A stretch of DNA of 64,000 nucleotides from Paraburkholderia adhaesiva (GTDB lineage Bacteria > Pseudomonadota > Gammaproteobacteria > Burkholderiales > Burkholderiaceae). The stretch covers positions 2,704,501 through 2,768,500 of the forward strand of contig NZ_JAJEJQ010000001.1 in NCBI RefSeq assembly GCF_021390575.1, written 5' to 3'. Positions 1-7,610 of the stretch are shown in pieces; position 1 is the first letter of the stretch, and every line of letters starts with the position of its first letter. The position numbers and the translations under genes are program-made. The notes beneath the pieces are model-generated. The model saw only the letters and a program-made list of their open reading frames with translations. It was not told where the DNA came from and searched no databases.

Positions 1-242
1 GTGACGCCCTGCCCGGCCCACAGCAGCTGGCCGATGGTGTCGACAGGCAGCGGGCCCGGTCCGAAGGTGCGTACGGACCTGCGCCGCTCGATGGCTTCCT
101 CGAGGGAGACCGAACCGGCAACCTTAGGCTTCGGCAGCGCGATCTCATTGGTGTACCGCGCCTTGCCCTCCTGCGCCTCGCAGGCAGAACCCGCAACAAT
201 CGCACCTGCGGCCAGCCCAACCAGCAGTTCACGGCGTTTCAT
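1..242 (-). CDS. SagB/nitroreductase-family protein, N-terminal part only
   Basis: Only the first 80 residues lie in the window; the rest runs off the left edge. The protein opens with a twin-arginine-like leader (MKRRELLVGLAAGAIVAGS followed by Ala-Cys), so it is probably exported, and the Cys could be a lipid anchor. Mature sequence then shows the typical nitroreductase opening EEAIERRRSVRTF, which begins the FMN-binding fold, and QLLWAGQG, common in the SagB-type (thiazoline oxidase-like) subfamily. The ATG is preceded by AAGGAGG six bases upstream, which fixes the start. Substrate unknown. An FMN-dependent oxidoreductase is a family inference because the catalytic core is outside the window. 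Confidence 0.75.
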   Translation of the reverse strand, partial: MKRRELLVGLAAGAIVAGSACEAQEGKARYTNEIALPKPKVAGSVSLEEAIERRRSVRTFGPGPLPVDTIGQLLWAGQGV

Positions 243-658
243 CGGGCGCCTCCTTGATCGAAGGCGCAGGCCAGTACGCGTAGCCCGCGGCCTGCGCGAG
301 GCTCAGTATTTCACGTTTCCGGCCTTGTCTTCTCTGCGGACGCCCCGTCGTCGATGGGCCAGTGCCTGACCGTTTTGGGGTTTGCTTCGTGCGTCGTGAA
401 AAGCGAAAACTTCGGCGCCTGGAAAGAAAAGCCTGCTCGCGGGCTGGCGCGATCTGGCCAACAACCAGATAACGCAGGCCAACGGGCAGGCTTCGTCATA
501 GACGCCAGACACTCACGCGCGAAGGTGAGCGCGTTCAATCCGGATACATCCGGCCGTTCGATCAGCGCAGTTGTAGCCTCGCTCAATCCTCGTGAGCGAG
601 GCTGCTCCGCTGCTTCGAAACACCCCGCACAACACCCTTCCAGCAGATGCCATTCCAC
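243..658. other. gene-free stretch between nitroreductase and cupredoxin genes
   Basis: No credible gene is seen in these 416 bases. Frames on both strands are open only over short distances and give low-complexity, arginine-rich translations without family resemblance. The one clear structure is the inverted repeat at 575-603, annotated separately. The promoter of the nitroreductase gene should lie near its right-flanking Shine-Dalgarno, but no convincing -35/-10 pair was found. Confidence 0.5.
575..603 (-). terminator. stem-loop downstream of the cupredoxin gene
   Basis: AGCCTCGCTCA at 575-585 is perfectly complementary to TGAGCGAGGCT at 593-603 with a seven-base loop. It lies 56 bases beyond the stop codon of the minus-strand cupredoxin gene. 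There is no T tract on either side, so it is a terminator-like hairpin or RNA-stabilising structure and not a clear intrinsic terminator. Confidence 0.4.
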
Positions 659-1012
659 CTACTGCACAGTGATGGTCGCCTTCATATACGGATGTATTGA
701 GCAGAACACTTTGTACACCCCCGGCTTGTCGAACTTGAACTGGTACGTATCGTTCTGATCGAGCGCGGCGGAGCGGAACAAGCCCGCATCGTTGACGACC
801 AGATGCGGCTCGCCATCCATATTCTTCCAGGTCACTGTAGTGCCAGCCTTGACGGTGAGAGCCATGGGCGAAAACATGAAATTCTTGATAACGACCTGAT
901 TGGCCTCCTGCGCCTGTGCGGCAGGCGACGCCGTAGCGAGTGCCGTCACGAGCATCCCGCTCGCGCAGCAGACAACGAACGCGCGACGAAAGTAAAAGTG
1001 AGTCGATTGCAT
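659..1012 (-). CDS. periplasmic cupredoxin-domain protein
   Basis: A 117-residue small blue-copper-like protein. A signal peptide covers about residues 1-35 (AlaGlnAla cleavage region). The mature part is one cupredoxin beta-sandwich with a full type-1 copper ligand set: His70 in GEPHLV, then Cys104, His107 and Met110 in CSIHPYM. It probably carries electrons or buffers copper in the periplasm. The ATG at 1012 was chosen because AAGGA lies eight bases before it; a longer frame starts at 1054 but would overlap the upstream gene. The metallophosphoesterase gene ends 34 bases upstream on the same strand, suggesting an operon. Confidence 0.85.
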   Translation of the reverse strand: MQSTHFYFRRAFVVCCASGMLVTALATASPAAQAQEANQVVIKNFMFSPMALTVKAGTTVTWKNMDGEPHLVVNDAGLFRSAALDQNDTYQFKFDKPGVYKVFCSIHPYMKATITVQ

Positions 1013-1046
1013 GGTCTGGATCCTTGTTGAGCGAGCGCGACGTAGG

Positions 1047-1991
1047 TCAGGCAAGGGTTGTGTCGGAAAGCGTCGCCGCGAGGGGATGCCGCGAGATCTT
1101 GATACTCGTTACGCCAAGCATCTTCGGTAGCTGGTCGCTTGCCACCGTGAGCGGTCCGGGTCCTGGGCCATTGCCGGCTGTCGGCTGCGGATAGGCGGTC
1201 GAGCGTGCCGTGTGGAACGTGATATTCCCTTCCACCTTGGAAACGATCTGATGAATATGACCGTTCAGGACGGTGACCGAGCCGAACCGCTTCAGATACT
1301 CCATTGCCTGGCCCGCATCACCGGTGCCCCAACCCCATGGTTCGTAGATCGTCCACATTGGCATGTGCGTAAAGACGACGACCGGCGTGCTGGACGTTCG
1401 CCCCTTTAGATCCTTTTCCAGCCAGGCGAGCTGGTCTTCGCCCAAGTTTCCTAACCCGTTTGGCTTGAAATGCATCACATTGACGAGCCCGACAAAATGC
1501 ACGCCAGCGTGGTCGAAGCTGTAGTAGCCCCTGTTGTCCGACTGCTGGCCGAAGCGTTTGAAATACTCGCCTTGCGGTCCGTCTATCACGTCGTGTTCGC
1601 CGGGCACGGTGTGCAAGTCAGTGATGGTCAGCGCGGACAATATCTGGGCTGCGTGATCGAACTCTTCCGGTTTGGACAGGTGAGTGATATCGCCGGTGTG
1701 AATTGCGAGGGCCGGCTTGACCGGCATGGCATTGACGTAATCAATCGTCTGTTTGAGCGTACCCGCGACATCGGGATTGGCTTCCTTGTTGAAGCCGATA
1801 TGTGAATCGCTGATCTGCAGGAACAGCGGAACGCCCGAAGCCGCTGACTTGTCCTTGCTGCTCGCGGCAAGGGACAGCTCCACGGGCGTGAGTACGCCTC
1901 CGGCCAGAACGAACACGGTGCCTACGCCACCGAAGGCGAGACATTTCAAGGCGTTGCGGCGCGACGGCTGGGAAGGAAGATCCGACGACAT
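1047..1991 (-). CDS. Tat-exported metallophosphoesterase
   Basis: A 314-residue calcineurin-type phosphoesterase. The N-terminus has a twin-arginine motif (SRRNALK, residues 10-16) and a hydrophobic segment, so it is probably exported folded. Metal-site motifs appear in order: DSH (Asp62, His64), TGD (Asp101), GEHD (131-134), THMP (His209) and NGHIH (His245, His247). The usual GNHD is GEHD here, so Glu132 replaces the normal Asn metal ligand; I believe this is typical of a secreted subfamily. The start has GGAGG upstream. Cotranscription with the cupredoxin gene is likely. Substrate unknown. Confidence 0.85.
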   Translation of the reverse strand: MSSDLPSQPSRRNALKCLAFGGVGTVFVLAGGVLTPVELSLAASSKDKSAASGVPLFLQISDSHIGFNKEANPDVAGTLKQTIDYVNAMPVKPALAIHTGDITHLSKPEEFDHAAQILSALTITDLHTVPGEHDVIDGPQGEYFKRFGQQSDNRGYYSFDHAGVHFVGLVNVMHFKPNGLGNLGEDQLAWLEKDLKGRTSSTPVVVFTHMPMWTIYEPWGWGTGDAGQAMEYLKRFGSVTVLNGHIHQIVSKVEGNITFHTARSTAYPQPTAGNGPGPGPLTVASDQLPKMLGVTSIKISRHPLAATLSDTTLA

Positions 1992-2663
1992 AGTGTCCTC
2001 CGGCTGGATTCAGGAAGCAGACCGCCGGTTCGATCCGGGGAGGCCTCCGGGGTGGGTTTCACGTGGATTACCGCGAAGGAGTCCGGTTTATTCCCGGTCT
2101 TGAATCGCTCTGTCGGCAGTTGATGAGGCAGGCCGCTCAGGAATGTCGCGGCTACGTGCAAGCACACGCGGGCCCAGCACGTCGCTGTGCCTTCACGTGC
2201 ATCTCGCGCTGGCTGGGGAGTCGCCGGTGCACGCCAGCGATATCGCAGGCGTGGATCACGGAATGGGTGATCGAACCTGGCATTGAAGTGAATGAGGAGA
2301 ACGGACGCGAGATGGCAATGATCGGACATTTGCGGCGCGATCCGGTGTGACGTCACGCGAACGTCGGCATGGCCGCGAGCGGTGAGCCACCTCCTAAATC
2401 CGATCCGTCGCGCCCATCGCGCAACACCGTGCGCATCGCGTGTTTCAGCGCCGCAACGTTTGAGGCCGACTTGAACGACATTCGCCGCATGACGCCGCAA
2501 AGCGCTCGCGGCGAATGTCGTCATGCCCACATAAAAGGCTCGCGCGAAGTCGCGCCACATAAGCCCAGCGTCGCAAGACACGCGTCAAGGCCGCATCCGA
2601 CGCCTCACTGGCCTGCTCCTTGCTGAATCTCCGCATGACCCATCACGCGCGGCAGGGATTCAC
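1992..2663. other. gene-poor region, no recognisable gene
   Basis: About 670 bases separate the metallophosphoesterase from the next plausible gene. Open frames exist on both strands (for example 1946-2581 minus, 2063-2350 plus) but their translations are rich in Arg, Ala and Cys, match no family I know and lack ribosome-binding sites. It may be an eroded gene remnant or a regulatory region. A long perfect inverted repeat sits at 2475-2521. Confidence 0.45.
2475..2521. repeat. 14-bp perfect inverted repeat
   Basis: ACGACATTCGCCGC at 2475-2488 is repeated inverted at 2508-2521 around a 19-base spacer. All 14 bases pair. No T tract follows on either strand. It lies in a gene-poor region about 140 bases before a small membrane-protein gene. 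It could be an RNA hairpin, a protein-binding site or a remnant of a mobile element end. Confidence 0.6.
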
Positions 2664-2963
2664 ATGGACGCAACGCTCCCCGACTATCTGATCCGCGAAC
2701 AGGCCGCCGTCGGCGCGCTGGTCGTCTTCGGAATTCTGCGTGTGATCACTGCGGCAGTCGCCTGCGCGCGCGGGTGGCGCATTCTCGTCGTCGAGCAGGC
2801 CTTCATCGGCGTTGCGGTGCTGTGGTGCGCACCACAACTGTTTGAGTGGTTGTGGCATCCCACGTCGACGAACGCGTTAGCCGAGCTCGAAGGCAATGCA
2901 GTCGGTTGCGCCATCGCCCTGTTCTTCGCACCGATACTCAGTCACCGGCTCGGCTACGAGTAA
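2664..2963 (+). CDS. small hypothetical membrane protein
   Basis: A 99-residue protein with three hydrophobic stretches, at about residues 15-34, 40-58 and 77-92, separated by short polar loops. It ends in a charged tail. The ATG is preceded by CAGGGA at a reasonable distance. I do not recognise a family. The copD-like gene lies just downstream on the opposite strand. It could be a real small integral membrane protein, but coding status rests only on the hydrophobic pattern and the ribosome-binding site. Confidence 0.5.
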   Translation: MDATLPDYLIREQAAVGALVVFGILRVITAAVACARGWRILVVEQAFIGVAVLWCAPQLFEWLWHPTSTNALAELEGNAVGCAIALFFAPILSHRLGYE

Positions 2964-2996
2964 GGCCGCGGCGCAGGAGCGCCACGATCCCGTGTA

Positions 2997-3923
2997 TCAA
3001 CCCTGCAACACAGAGCCCGGCGCGGTGTGTGCGAGCACGGCGGCCAGCGCCAGCACGCCGATCATCACGATCGCTTCCAGATGGATCACATTCACGAAGC
3101 GCCGCGCCGCCGCCGTCGAAGCCGCGCGGCGCAGCAGCGGCATGACCACAATCCGGTTATAGGCGCCCATTGCAAGCGCAATCACCACCAGTGCGGTCTT
3201 GATCAGCAGGACGTGGCCCCACGAGCTGCCCGTGAGCGCGGCGACGGAGCCACCCGTGCCGCGCACGGCGTTGAACACGCTGGTGGCAAGCACGAGACCC
3301 ACCGCGAACATCGCCACGTTCGACACCTGCGTCGATGTGCGGATCAGGATGCCGCGCGCCGTCGATGCGCCGAGCGCAGGCAGCACCACCAGTCCGCCCG
3401 CAACGACGATGCCGCTCCATGCGCTCGAACTCAATATGTGCAGCGTATGCACACCGAGTGCGGCCGAGGCGAAGCCCGCATCGGCCGCATGGCCGAGCGC
3501 CGCGCGACCGAGTGCAGTCACGATAAGTGCGATCCAGAGCAAGCCATCGCGCACGGCGCCCTGCGCCGCGAACGCCAACGCGAGCAGCACGAGCGCGCCG
3601 CCGAAGGCCACGCTCCACGCGAGCCCGACGTGCGTCTGCGTGAGCACGGTCGACACGACATCGAACGCGGCTGGCAGCCGCTCGCCGCTGATGGACGCGC
3701 TCTCGTAGAGCAGCCACATCGCAAGCGCGATGACGAACACGATGGCCGCCGCGCGTAGCGAGCGTTGCGCGCGCAGCCATGCCGCGTAGGCGGGGGCGAT
3801 GGGGGTGCGCCCGTCCTTTTCGAGCCATGCGCCGAAGAGAGCCGAGCCGAGAGCAAACGCATAGGCAACGTTGACGATGGTAGCCATCGCAACCTGCCCG
3901 AACCAGAGCCAGTCAGGTTTCAT
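2997..3923 (-). CDS. copD: CopD-like copper resistance / haem-copper membrane protein
   Basis: A 308-residue polytopic membrane protein with about eight transmembrane helices and no soluble domain. The pattern of conserved helices, including the segment LGVHTLHILSSSAWSG with its two histidines and the LIKTALV...AYNR region, resembles the CopD family, which supports copper uptake or cytochrome-associated copper handling in the inner membrane. The ATG at 3923 has GGGAGGTGA upstream; a longer frame to 4175 is arginine- and cysteine-rich and looks non-coding. No copC is adjacent, although a cupredoxin lies 2 kb away. Function in copper transport is inferred from the family only. Confidence 0.75.
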   Translation of the reverse strand: MKPDWLWFGQVAMATIVNVAYAFALGSALFGAWLEKDGRTPIAPAYAAWLRAQRSLRAAAIVFVIALAMWLLYESASISGERLPAAFDVVSTVLTQTHVGLAWSVAFGGALVLLALAFAAQGAVRDGLLWIALIVTALGRAALGHAADAGFASAALGVHTLHILSSSAWSGIVVAGGLVVLPALGASTARGILIRTSTQVSNVAMFAVGLVLATSVFNAVRGTGGSVAALTGSSWGHVLLIKTALVVIALAMGAYNRIVVMPLLRRAASTAAARRFVNVIHLEAIVMIGVLALAAVLAHTAPGSVLQG

Positions 3924-4420
3924 CGTGATGTCACCTCCCGACGGGCGCGGGACGACGGCACGTATGCCGGGCGGGTATGTCGTATCGGTAAGGAAAGTGC
4001 AATTGGAGTCATCGAGACCAGTGGCAAGGAAACAACATGAAAACACAACCGCCGGGGCGGACCGCGGAGTGCCTCGTACACCGAACCTGAGCAGCGCGGT
4101 TCGATGCGGGCAGAACGCGCAGGCACGCGCGGGAGCCAGACAGCGGCGGATCGAAGCTCGCACGGCGCCAGCCATACACGCGCCACGGCTCGACTCACGG
4201 GTGCAGAATGATAACGGCGATACGACGTCGTTTTGCCACTGGCGTGCAGATACCCCGCCGCACCGACATCATGCCGCATGCGTCAATTAGTCTCTATCCA
4301 CCCGCGATGATAGAATCGCCCCGTCGCCGCGTCGCGCACGGTCTGCTGCTTTCATCGCGCGCAGCCTACAGCCGGGTCGCTCGAAGCCTGGTCAGGTCCA
4401 CGATAAAGATGGAGTTACGC
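3924..4420. other. intergenic region between divergent copD and cytochrome genes
   Basis: About 500 bases without a convincing gene. It should hold the two divergent promoters. A possible -10 (TAGAAT, 4311-4316) precedes the cytochrome gene but has no good -35. Otherwise nothing identifiable was seen. Confidence 0.4.
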
Positions 4421-5158
4421 GTGTTCCCAAGACGTATCTTCCGACCGCTTATTCCGCTCGTCGCGCCGCTGGGGGCAATGCTGGTAGTTGGGGCGACCTG
4501 CGCTTTCAACGTCGCGCAGGCGGCTCAACCCGCGGCGCCCGACACGATCGAATCCCGCGTCCAGGGCTGCATCGCGTGCCACGGCACACACGGCCAGGGC
4601 AGCGACAACGACTACTTCCCGCGTCTCGCCGGCAAACCGGCCGAGTATCTGTTCAACCAGCTAATGAACTTCCGCGAGGGTCGCCGCAAGTACCCTCCGA
4701 TGAATTATCTGGTCACCTATCTCTCCGACGAGTACCTGCACGAGATCGCGCTGTACTTCTCGCAGCAGCGACCGCCTTATCCGCCGCCCGCGAAGCCGAC
4801 AGTCGGCAGCAGCACGCTCGCTCACGGCCAGGACCTCGTCCTGCACGGCGACGCAGCGAGAGAGATCCCCGCCTGCGTGGCCTGCCACGGCGCGAAGCTG
4901 ACCGGCATGGAGCCGGCCATTCCGGGTCTCGTCGGGCTGCATCGGGACTACATCAGCGCACAGATCGGCGCATGGCGGTCGGGCTCGCGACGCGCGATCG
5001 CACCGGACTGCATGCATGAGATCGCCACGCGACTCACCGACGAAGACGTGAATGCGGTCGCTGTGTGGCTTTCCACGCAGCCTGCTCCGCCGAATCCCGT
5101 GCCGGCACCGGCGCGCTCGTTGAAGACGCCGCTCGCTTGCGGCAGCGAACCGCAATAA
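4421..5158 (+). CDS. di-haem cytochrome c (c4/c553-like)
   Basis: A 245-residue exported cytochrome. A signal peptide (about residues 1-30, ending ...VAQA) is followed by two cytochrome-c modules with haem motifs CIACH (50-54) and CVACH (152-156). Methionines that could be distal ligands follow each motif. The tandem layout resembles cytochrome c4. A GTG start at 4421 was chosen because GGAG lies six bases upstream; an in-frame ATG at 4409 is an alternative with a poorer site. The gene is followed after 21 bases by a tri-haem cytochrome, so the two very likely form one electron-transfer unit in the periplasm. Confidence 0.85.
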   Translation: MFPRRIFRPLIPLVAPLGAMLVVGATCAFNVAQAAQPAAPDTIESRVQGCIACHGTHGQGSDNDYFPRLAGKPAEYLFNQLMNFREGRRKYPPMNYLVTYLSDEYLHEIALYFSQQRPPYPPPAKPTVGSSTLAHGQDLVLHGDAAREIPACVACHGAKLTGMEPAIPGLVGLHRDYISAQIGAWRSGSRRAIAPDCMHEIATRLTDEDVNAVAVWLSTQPAPPNPVPAPARSLKTPLACGSEPQ

Positions 5159-5179
5159 GGCGCCGGGGGAGACAGTCCT

Positions 5180-6475
5180 ATGAACCGCAATTCGTTGTTG
5201 GGCCTCTGGGCAGTCATCATCGCCGCGACCGCGGCGCTCGTGCCAGTGCTGTGGGCCGCCACCGACTATCTGCACAACGGCACGGCCGTTGCGGCCACGC
5301 CGGCCGACCAGGCAGAGCTGATCAAGCGCGGCGAATACCTCGCCCGCGCCGGCGACTGCGTCGCCTGCCACACCGTGCGCGGCGGCAAGACCTTCGCGGG
5401 CGGCCTGCCGATGGCGACGCCGTTCGGCACGCTCTACACGCCGAACATCACGCCCGACGATCAGTACGGCATCGGCAAGTGGAGTGCCGACGACTTCTAT
5501 CGCGCGATACACACGGGCCATTCGAAGGACGGCAGCCTGCTTTATCCGGCATTCCCGTTCGCGAGCTACTCGAGGGTCACGCGCGCCGACTCGGACGCGA
5601 TCTTCGCGTTCCTGCGCTCGACGCCGCCCGTGAACGTGCCGAGCCGCCCGCACGAGTTGAAGTTCCCGTTCAACAACCGCAACCTGCTGATCGGCTGGCG
5701 CACGCTGTTCTTCCGTGAGGGCGAGTTCAAGCCCGATCCGACCAAGTCGGTCGAATGGAACCGCGGCGCGTATCTCGTCGAGGGCCTCGGCCACTGCAGC
5801 ATGTGCCACACGTCGATCAACGTGGTGGGCGGCCCGGTCACGTCGGCGCAGTTCGCGGGCGGCCTGATCCCGCTGCAGAACTGGTACGCGCCATCGCTCA
5901 CTGCGGCCGAAGGCGGCCTCGGCGACTGGGACGTCAACGACATCGCGAGCCTGCTCAAGACCGGCGTATCGCCGCGCGGCGCGGTGTTCGGCCCGATGGC
6001 CGACGTGGTCCACAACAGCCTGCAATACCTCTCGGACGAGGACATCCACGCGATCGCGACCTACCTGAAGACCATCCCGCAGAAGAAGGAAGCGCCCGAG
6101 ACGATGCAGATGGAGACGTCGGAAGCCTACGGCGGCGAACTGCTGCAGCAAGGCCAGAAGATCTTCCACGACCAGTGCGCGAAATGCCACGCGGAAAACG
6201 GCCTCGGCATGCCGCCGAACTTCCCGCCGCTCGCGAACAACCAGTCGATCCAGATGCAATCGGCCGTGAACCCGATCCGCATGGTGCTCAACGGCGGCTA
6301 TCCGCCGAGCACGGCCGGCAATCCGCGGCCTTACGGCATGCCGCCGTTCGCGCAGTCGCTGTCGAACCAGGAAGTCGCGGCGGTCGTGACGTACATCCGC
6401 AAGTCCTGGGGTAATAAGGGCACGGCCGTGTCACCGCAACAGGTGGCCAATCTGCGGTCCGCGCCGCTCGACTGA
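5180..6475 (+). CDS. tri-haem cytochrome c, alcohol-dehydrogenase-subunit type
   Basis: A 431-residue protein with an N-terminal signal or membrane anchor and three haem-binding motifs: CVACH (60-64), CSMCH (206-210) and CAKCH (333-337). Size and three-module arrangement match the cytochrome c subunit of membrane alcohol/aldehyde/gluconate dehydrogenases (AdhB/GndC family), which pass electrons to ubiquinone. The start has GGGGGAG upstream. No dehydrogenase subunit is next to it; its immediate partner is the di-haem cytochrome upstream, so the electron donor is unknown. It could instead act as a standalone electron shuttle for an oxidase. Confidence 0.85.
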   Translation: MNRNSLLGLWAVIIAATAALVPVLWAATDYLHNGTAVAATPADQAELIKRGEYLARAGDCVACHTVRGGKTFAGGLPMATPFGTLYTPNITPDDQYGIGKWSADDFYRAIHTGHSKDGSLLYPAFPFASYSRVTRADSDAIFAFLRSTPPVNVPSRPHELKFPFNNRNLLIGWRTLFFREGEFKPDPTKSVEWNRGAYLVEGLGHCSMCHTSINVVGGPVTSAQFAGGLIPLQNWYAPSLTAAEGGLGDWDVNDIASLLKTGVSPRGAVFGPMADVVHNSLQYLSDEDIHAIATYLKTIPQKKEAPETMQMETSEAYGGELLQQGQKIFHDQCAKCHAENGLGMPPNFPPLANNQSIQMQSAVNPIRMVLNGGYPPSTAGNPRPYGMPPFAQSLSNQEVAAVVTYIRKSWGNKGTAVSPQQVANLRSAPLD

Positions 6476-6530
6476 ACCGGGCCCGCTCCGACCCCATAGC
6501 GCTTGCTGCTATAGTGGCGTCTGCCTGACA

Positions 6531-6564
6531 GGGCGCATCCTGCAAAACGTCGCAGGTTGCGCCC
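6531..6564 (+). terminator. stem-loop after the cytochrome operon
   Basis: Arms at 6531-6543 and 6552-6564 pair over 13 positions with one mismatch around an eight-base loop. The hairpin starts 55 bases after the tri-haem cytochrome stop codon and is followed by TTCGCTATTT, a weak T-rich stretch. A probable transcription end for the cytochrome pair. Confidence 0.6.
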
Positions 6565-6753
6565 TTCGCTATTTCCATCCGGAATTTTGCGGTAGCCTTT
6601 TGGGTTTCACCTTTGTCGGCCTCGTGACGCGCCTTTCCGGCGCGCGGGCAGAGAAAGGCTGGCACCCGATTAATCCGTTCGCCGCCCGCGCAAACAATGC
6701 AAGCGAGGAAGCAAGCGCAAGGCGCCGCACAGGCAGAAGAAGAAGGAGTCGGT

Positions 6754-7374
6754 ATGCACGTTGGCGAGCGCCTGAACAGCGTTACTCACCTCGTGGGCGC
6801 AATGTTGTCGTTAGTGGGTCTTGTTTCGCTCGTCGTGCTCGGCGCGCTCGATCACGACGCGTACAAGATCGTGGCCTTCAGCGTGTATGGCGCAATGCTT
6901 TGCGCCCTGTACACGATTTCGACGCTGTATCACGGTGTTCGCGGGCCACGTCTGAAAGCGATTCTTCAGAAGTGTGATCACGCTGCGATCTATCTGCTGA
7001 TCGCGGGCAGCTATACTCCGTTCGCGCTCGTCAGTCTGCGTGGACCGTGGGGCTGGTCGCTGTTCGGCATAAGCTGGGGACTGGCCGTCCTCGGCATCGT
7101 GCAGGAACTGACCCTCGGCCGGCGCACGCGTGCGCTTTCGATGGTCCTGTATGTCGTAATGGGCTGGCTCGGCGTGGTCGCGCTCCGCCCGTTGTTCGAA
7201 GCGTTGTCGGCTGCCGGCACCGCGTGGCTAGTCGTCGGCGGCCTCATCTACAGCGCCGGCATTTACTTTTTCGTCAACGACGAACGCATCCGGCACGGAC
7301 ACGGTATCTGGCACCTGTTCGTACTCGCAGGAAGCGTCTGTCAATTCGTTAGCATCGCGCGCTACGTCGCGTGA
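6754..7374 (+). CDS. haemolysin III (HlyIII/PAQR) family membrane protein
   Basis: A 206-residue integral membrane protein with about seven helices. Family hallmarks are visible: ERLNSVTHLVG at the N-terminus, YHGV after the second helix, CDHAAIYLLIAGSYTP in the middle and a C-terminal GHGIWHLFVLAGS helix; the conserved His residues would form the metal site. Members are named for Bacillus haemolysin III, but most are probably housekeeping membrane-homeostasis proteins. ATG 6754 follows AAGGAG by five bases; a longer frame from 6697 begins with a hydrophilic, unlikely extension. It is monocistronic by spacing. Confidence 0.85.
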   Translation: MHVGERLNSVTHLVGAMLSLVGLVSLVVLGALDHDAYKIVAFSVYGAMLCALYTISTLYHGVRGPRLKAILQKCDHAAIYLLIAGSYTPFALVSLRGPWGWSLFGISWGLAVLGIVQELTLGRRTRALSMVLYVVMGWLGVVALRPLFEALSAAGTAWLVVGGLIYSAGIYFFVNDERIRHGHGIWHLFVLAGSVCQFVSIARYVA

Positions 7375-7473
7375 CGCGTCTTTGAGCGAAGCCATCGCGC
7401 GGCTGCCGCAGTGTCCGCAGCCCCGCGATGCAACTTAACGCCAGCCGGCGAGTCTTTTAGACCGTCGACCAAG

Positions 7474-7495
7474 CGGCGCGCGCACTGGCGCGCCG
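7474..7495. repeat. GC-rich hairpin upstream of rhlE
   Basis: CGGCGCGC (7474-7481) pairs with GCGCGCCG (7488-7495) across a six-base loop and is followed by TCCTTT. It lies about 100 bases after the HlyIII gene and 115 before rhlE, so it may end HlyIII transcription or belong to the rhlE leader. Confidence 0.4.
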
Positions 7496-7610
7496 TCCTT
7501 TAACGCGAGAACACCGGAACCCGGGGTCCACCCTGCCTCCGCTGCCACGCTCCGCGCGCGCACGTGCGCCGCGCTTTGCCGCTCGCGCCACTGCAATACA
7601 ACGAGTTTTT

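Noticed and set aside
1946..2581. A 211-codon minus-strand frame upstream of the metallophosphoesterase
   Set aside because: Overlaps the start of the metallophosphoesterase gene, has skewed composition and no recognisable fold. It could be a remnant but there is no evidence.
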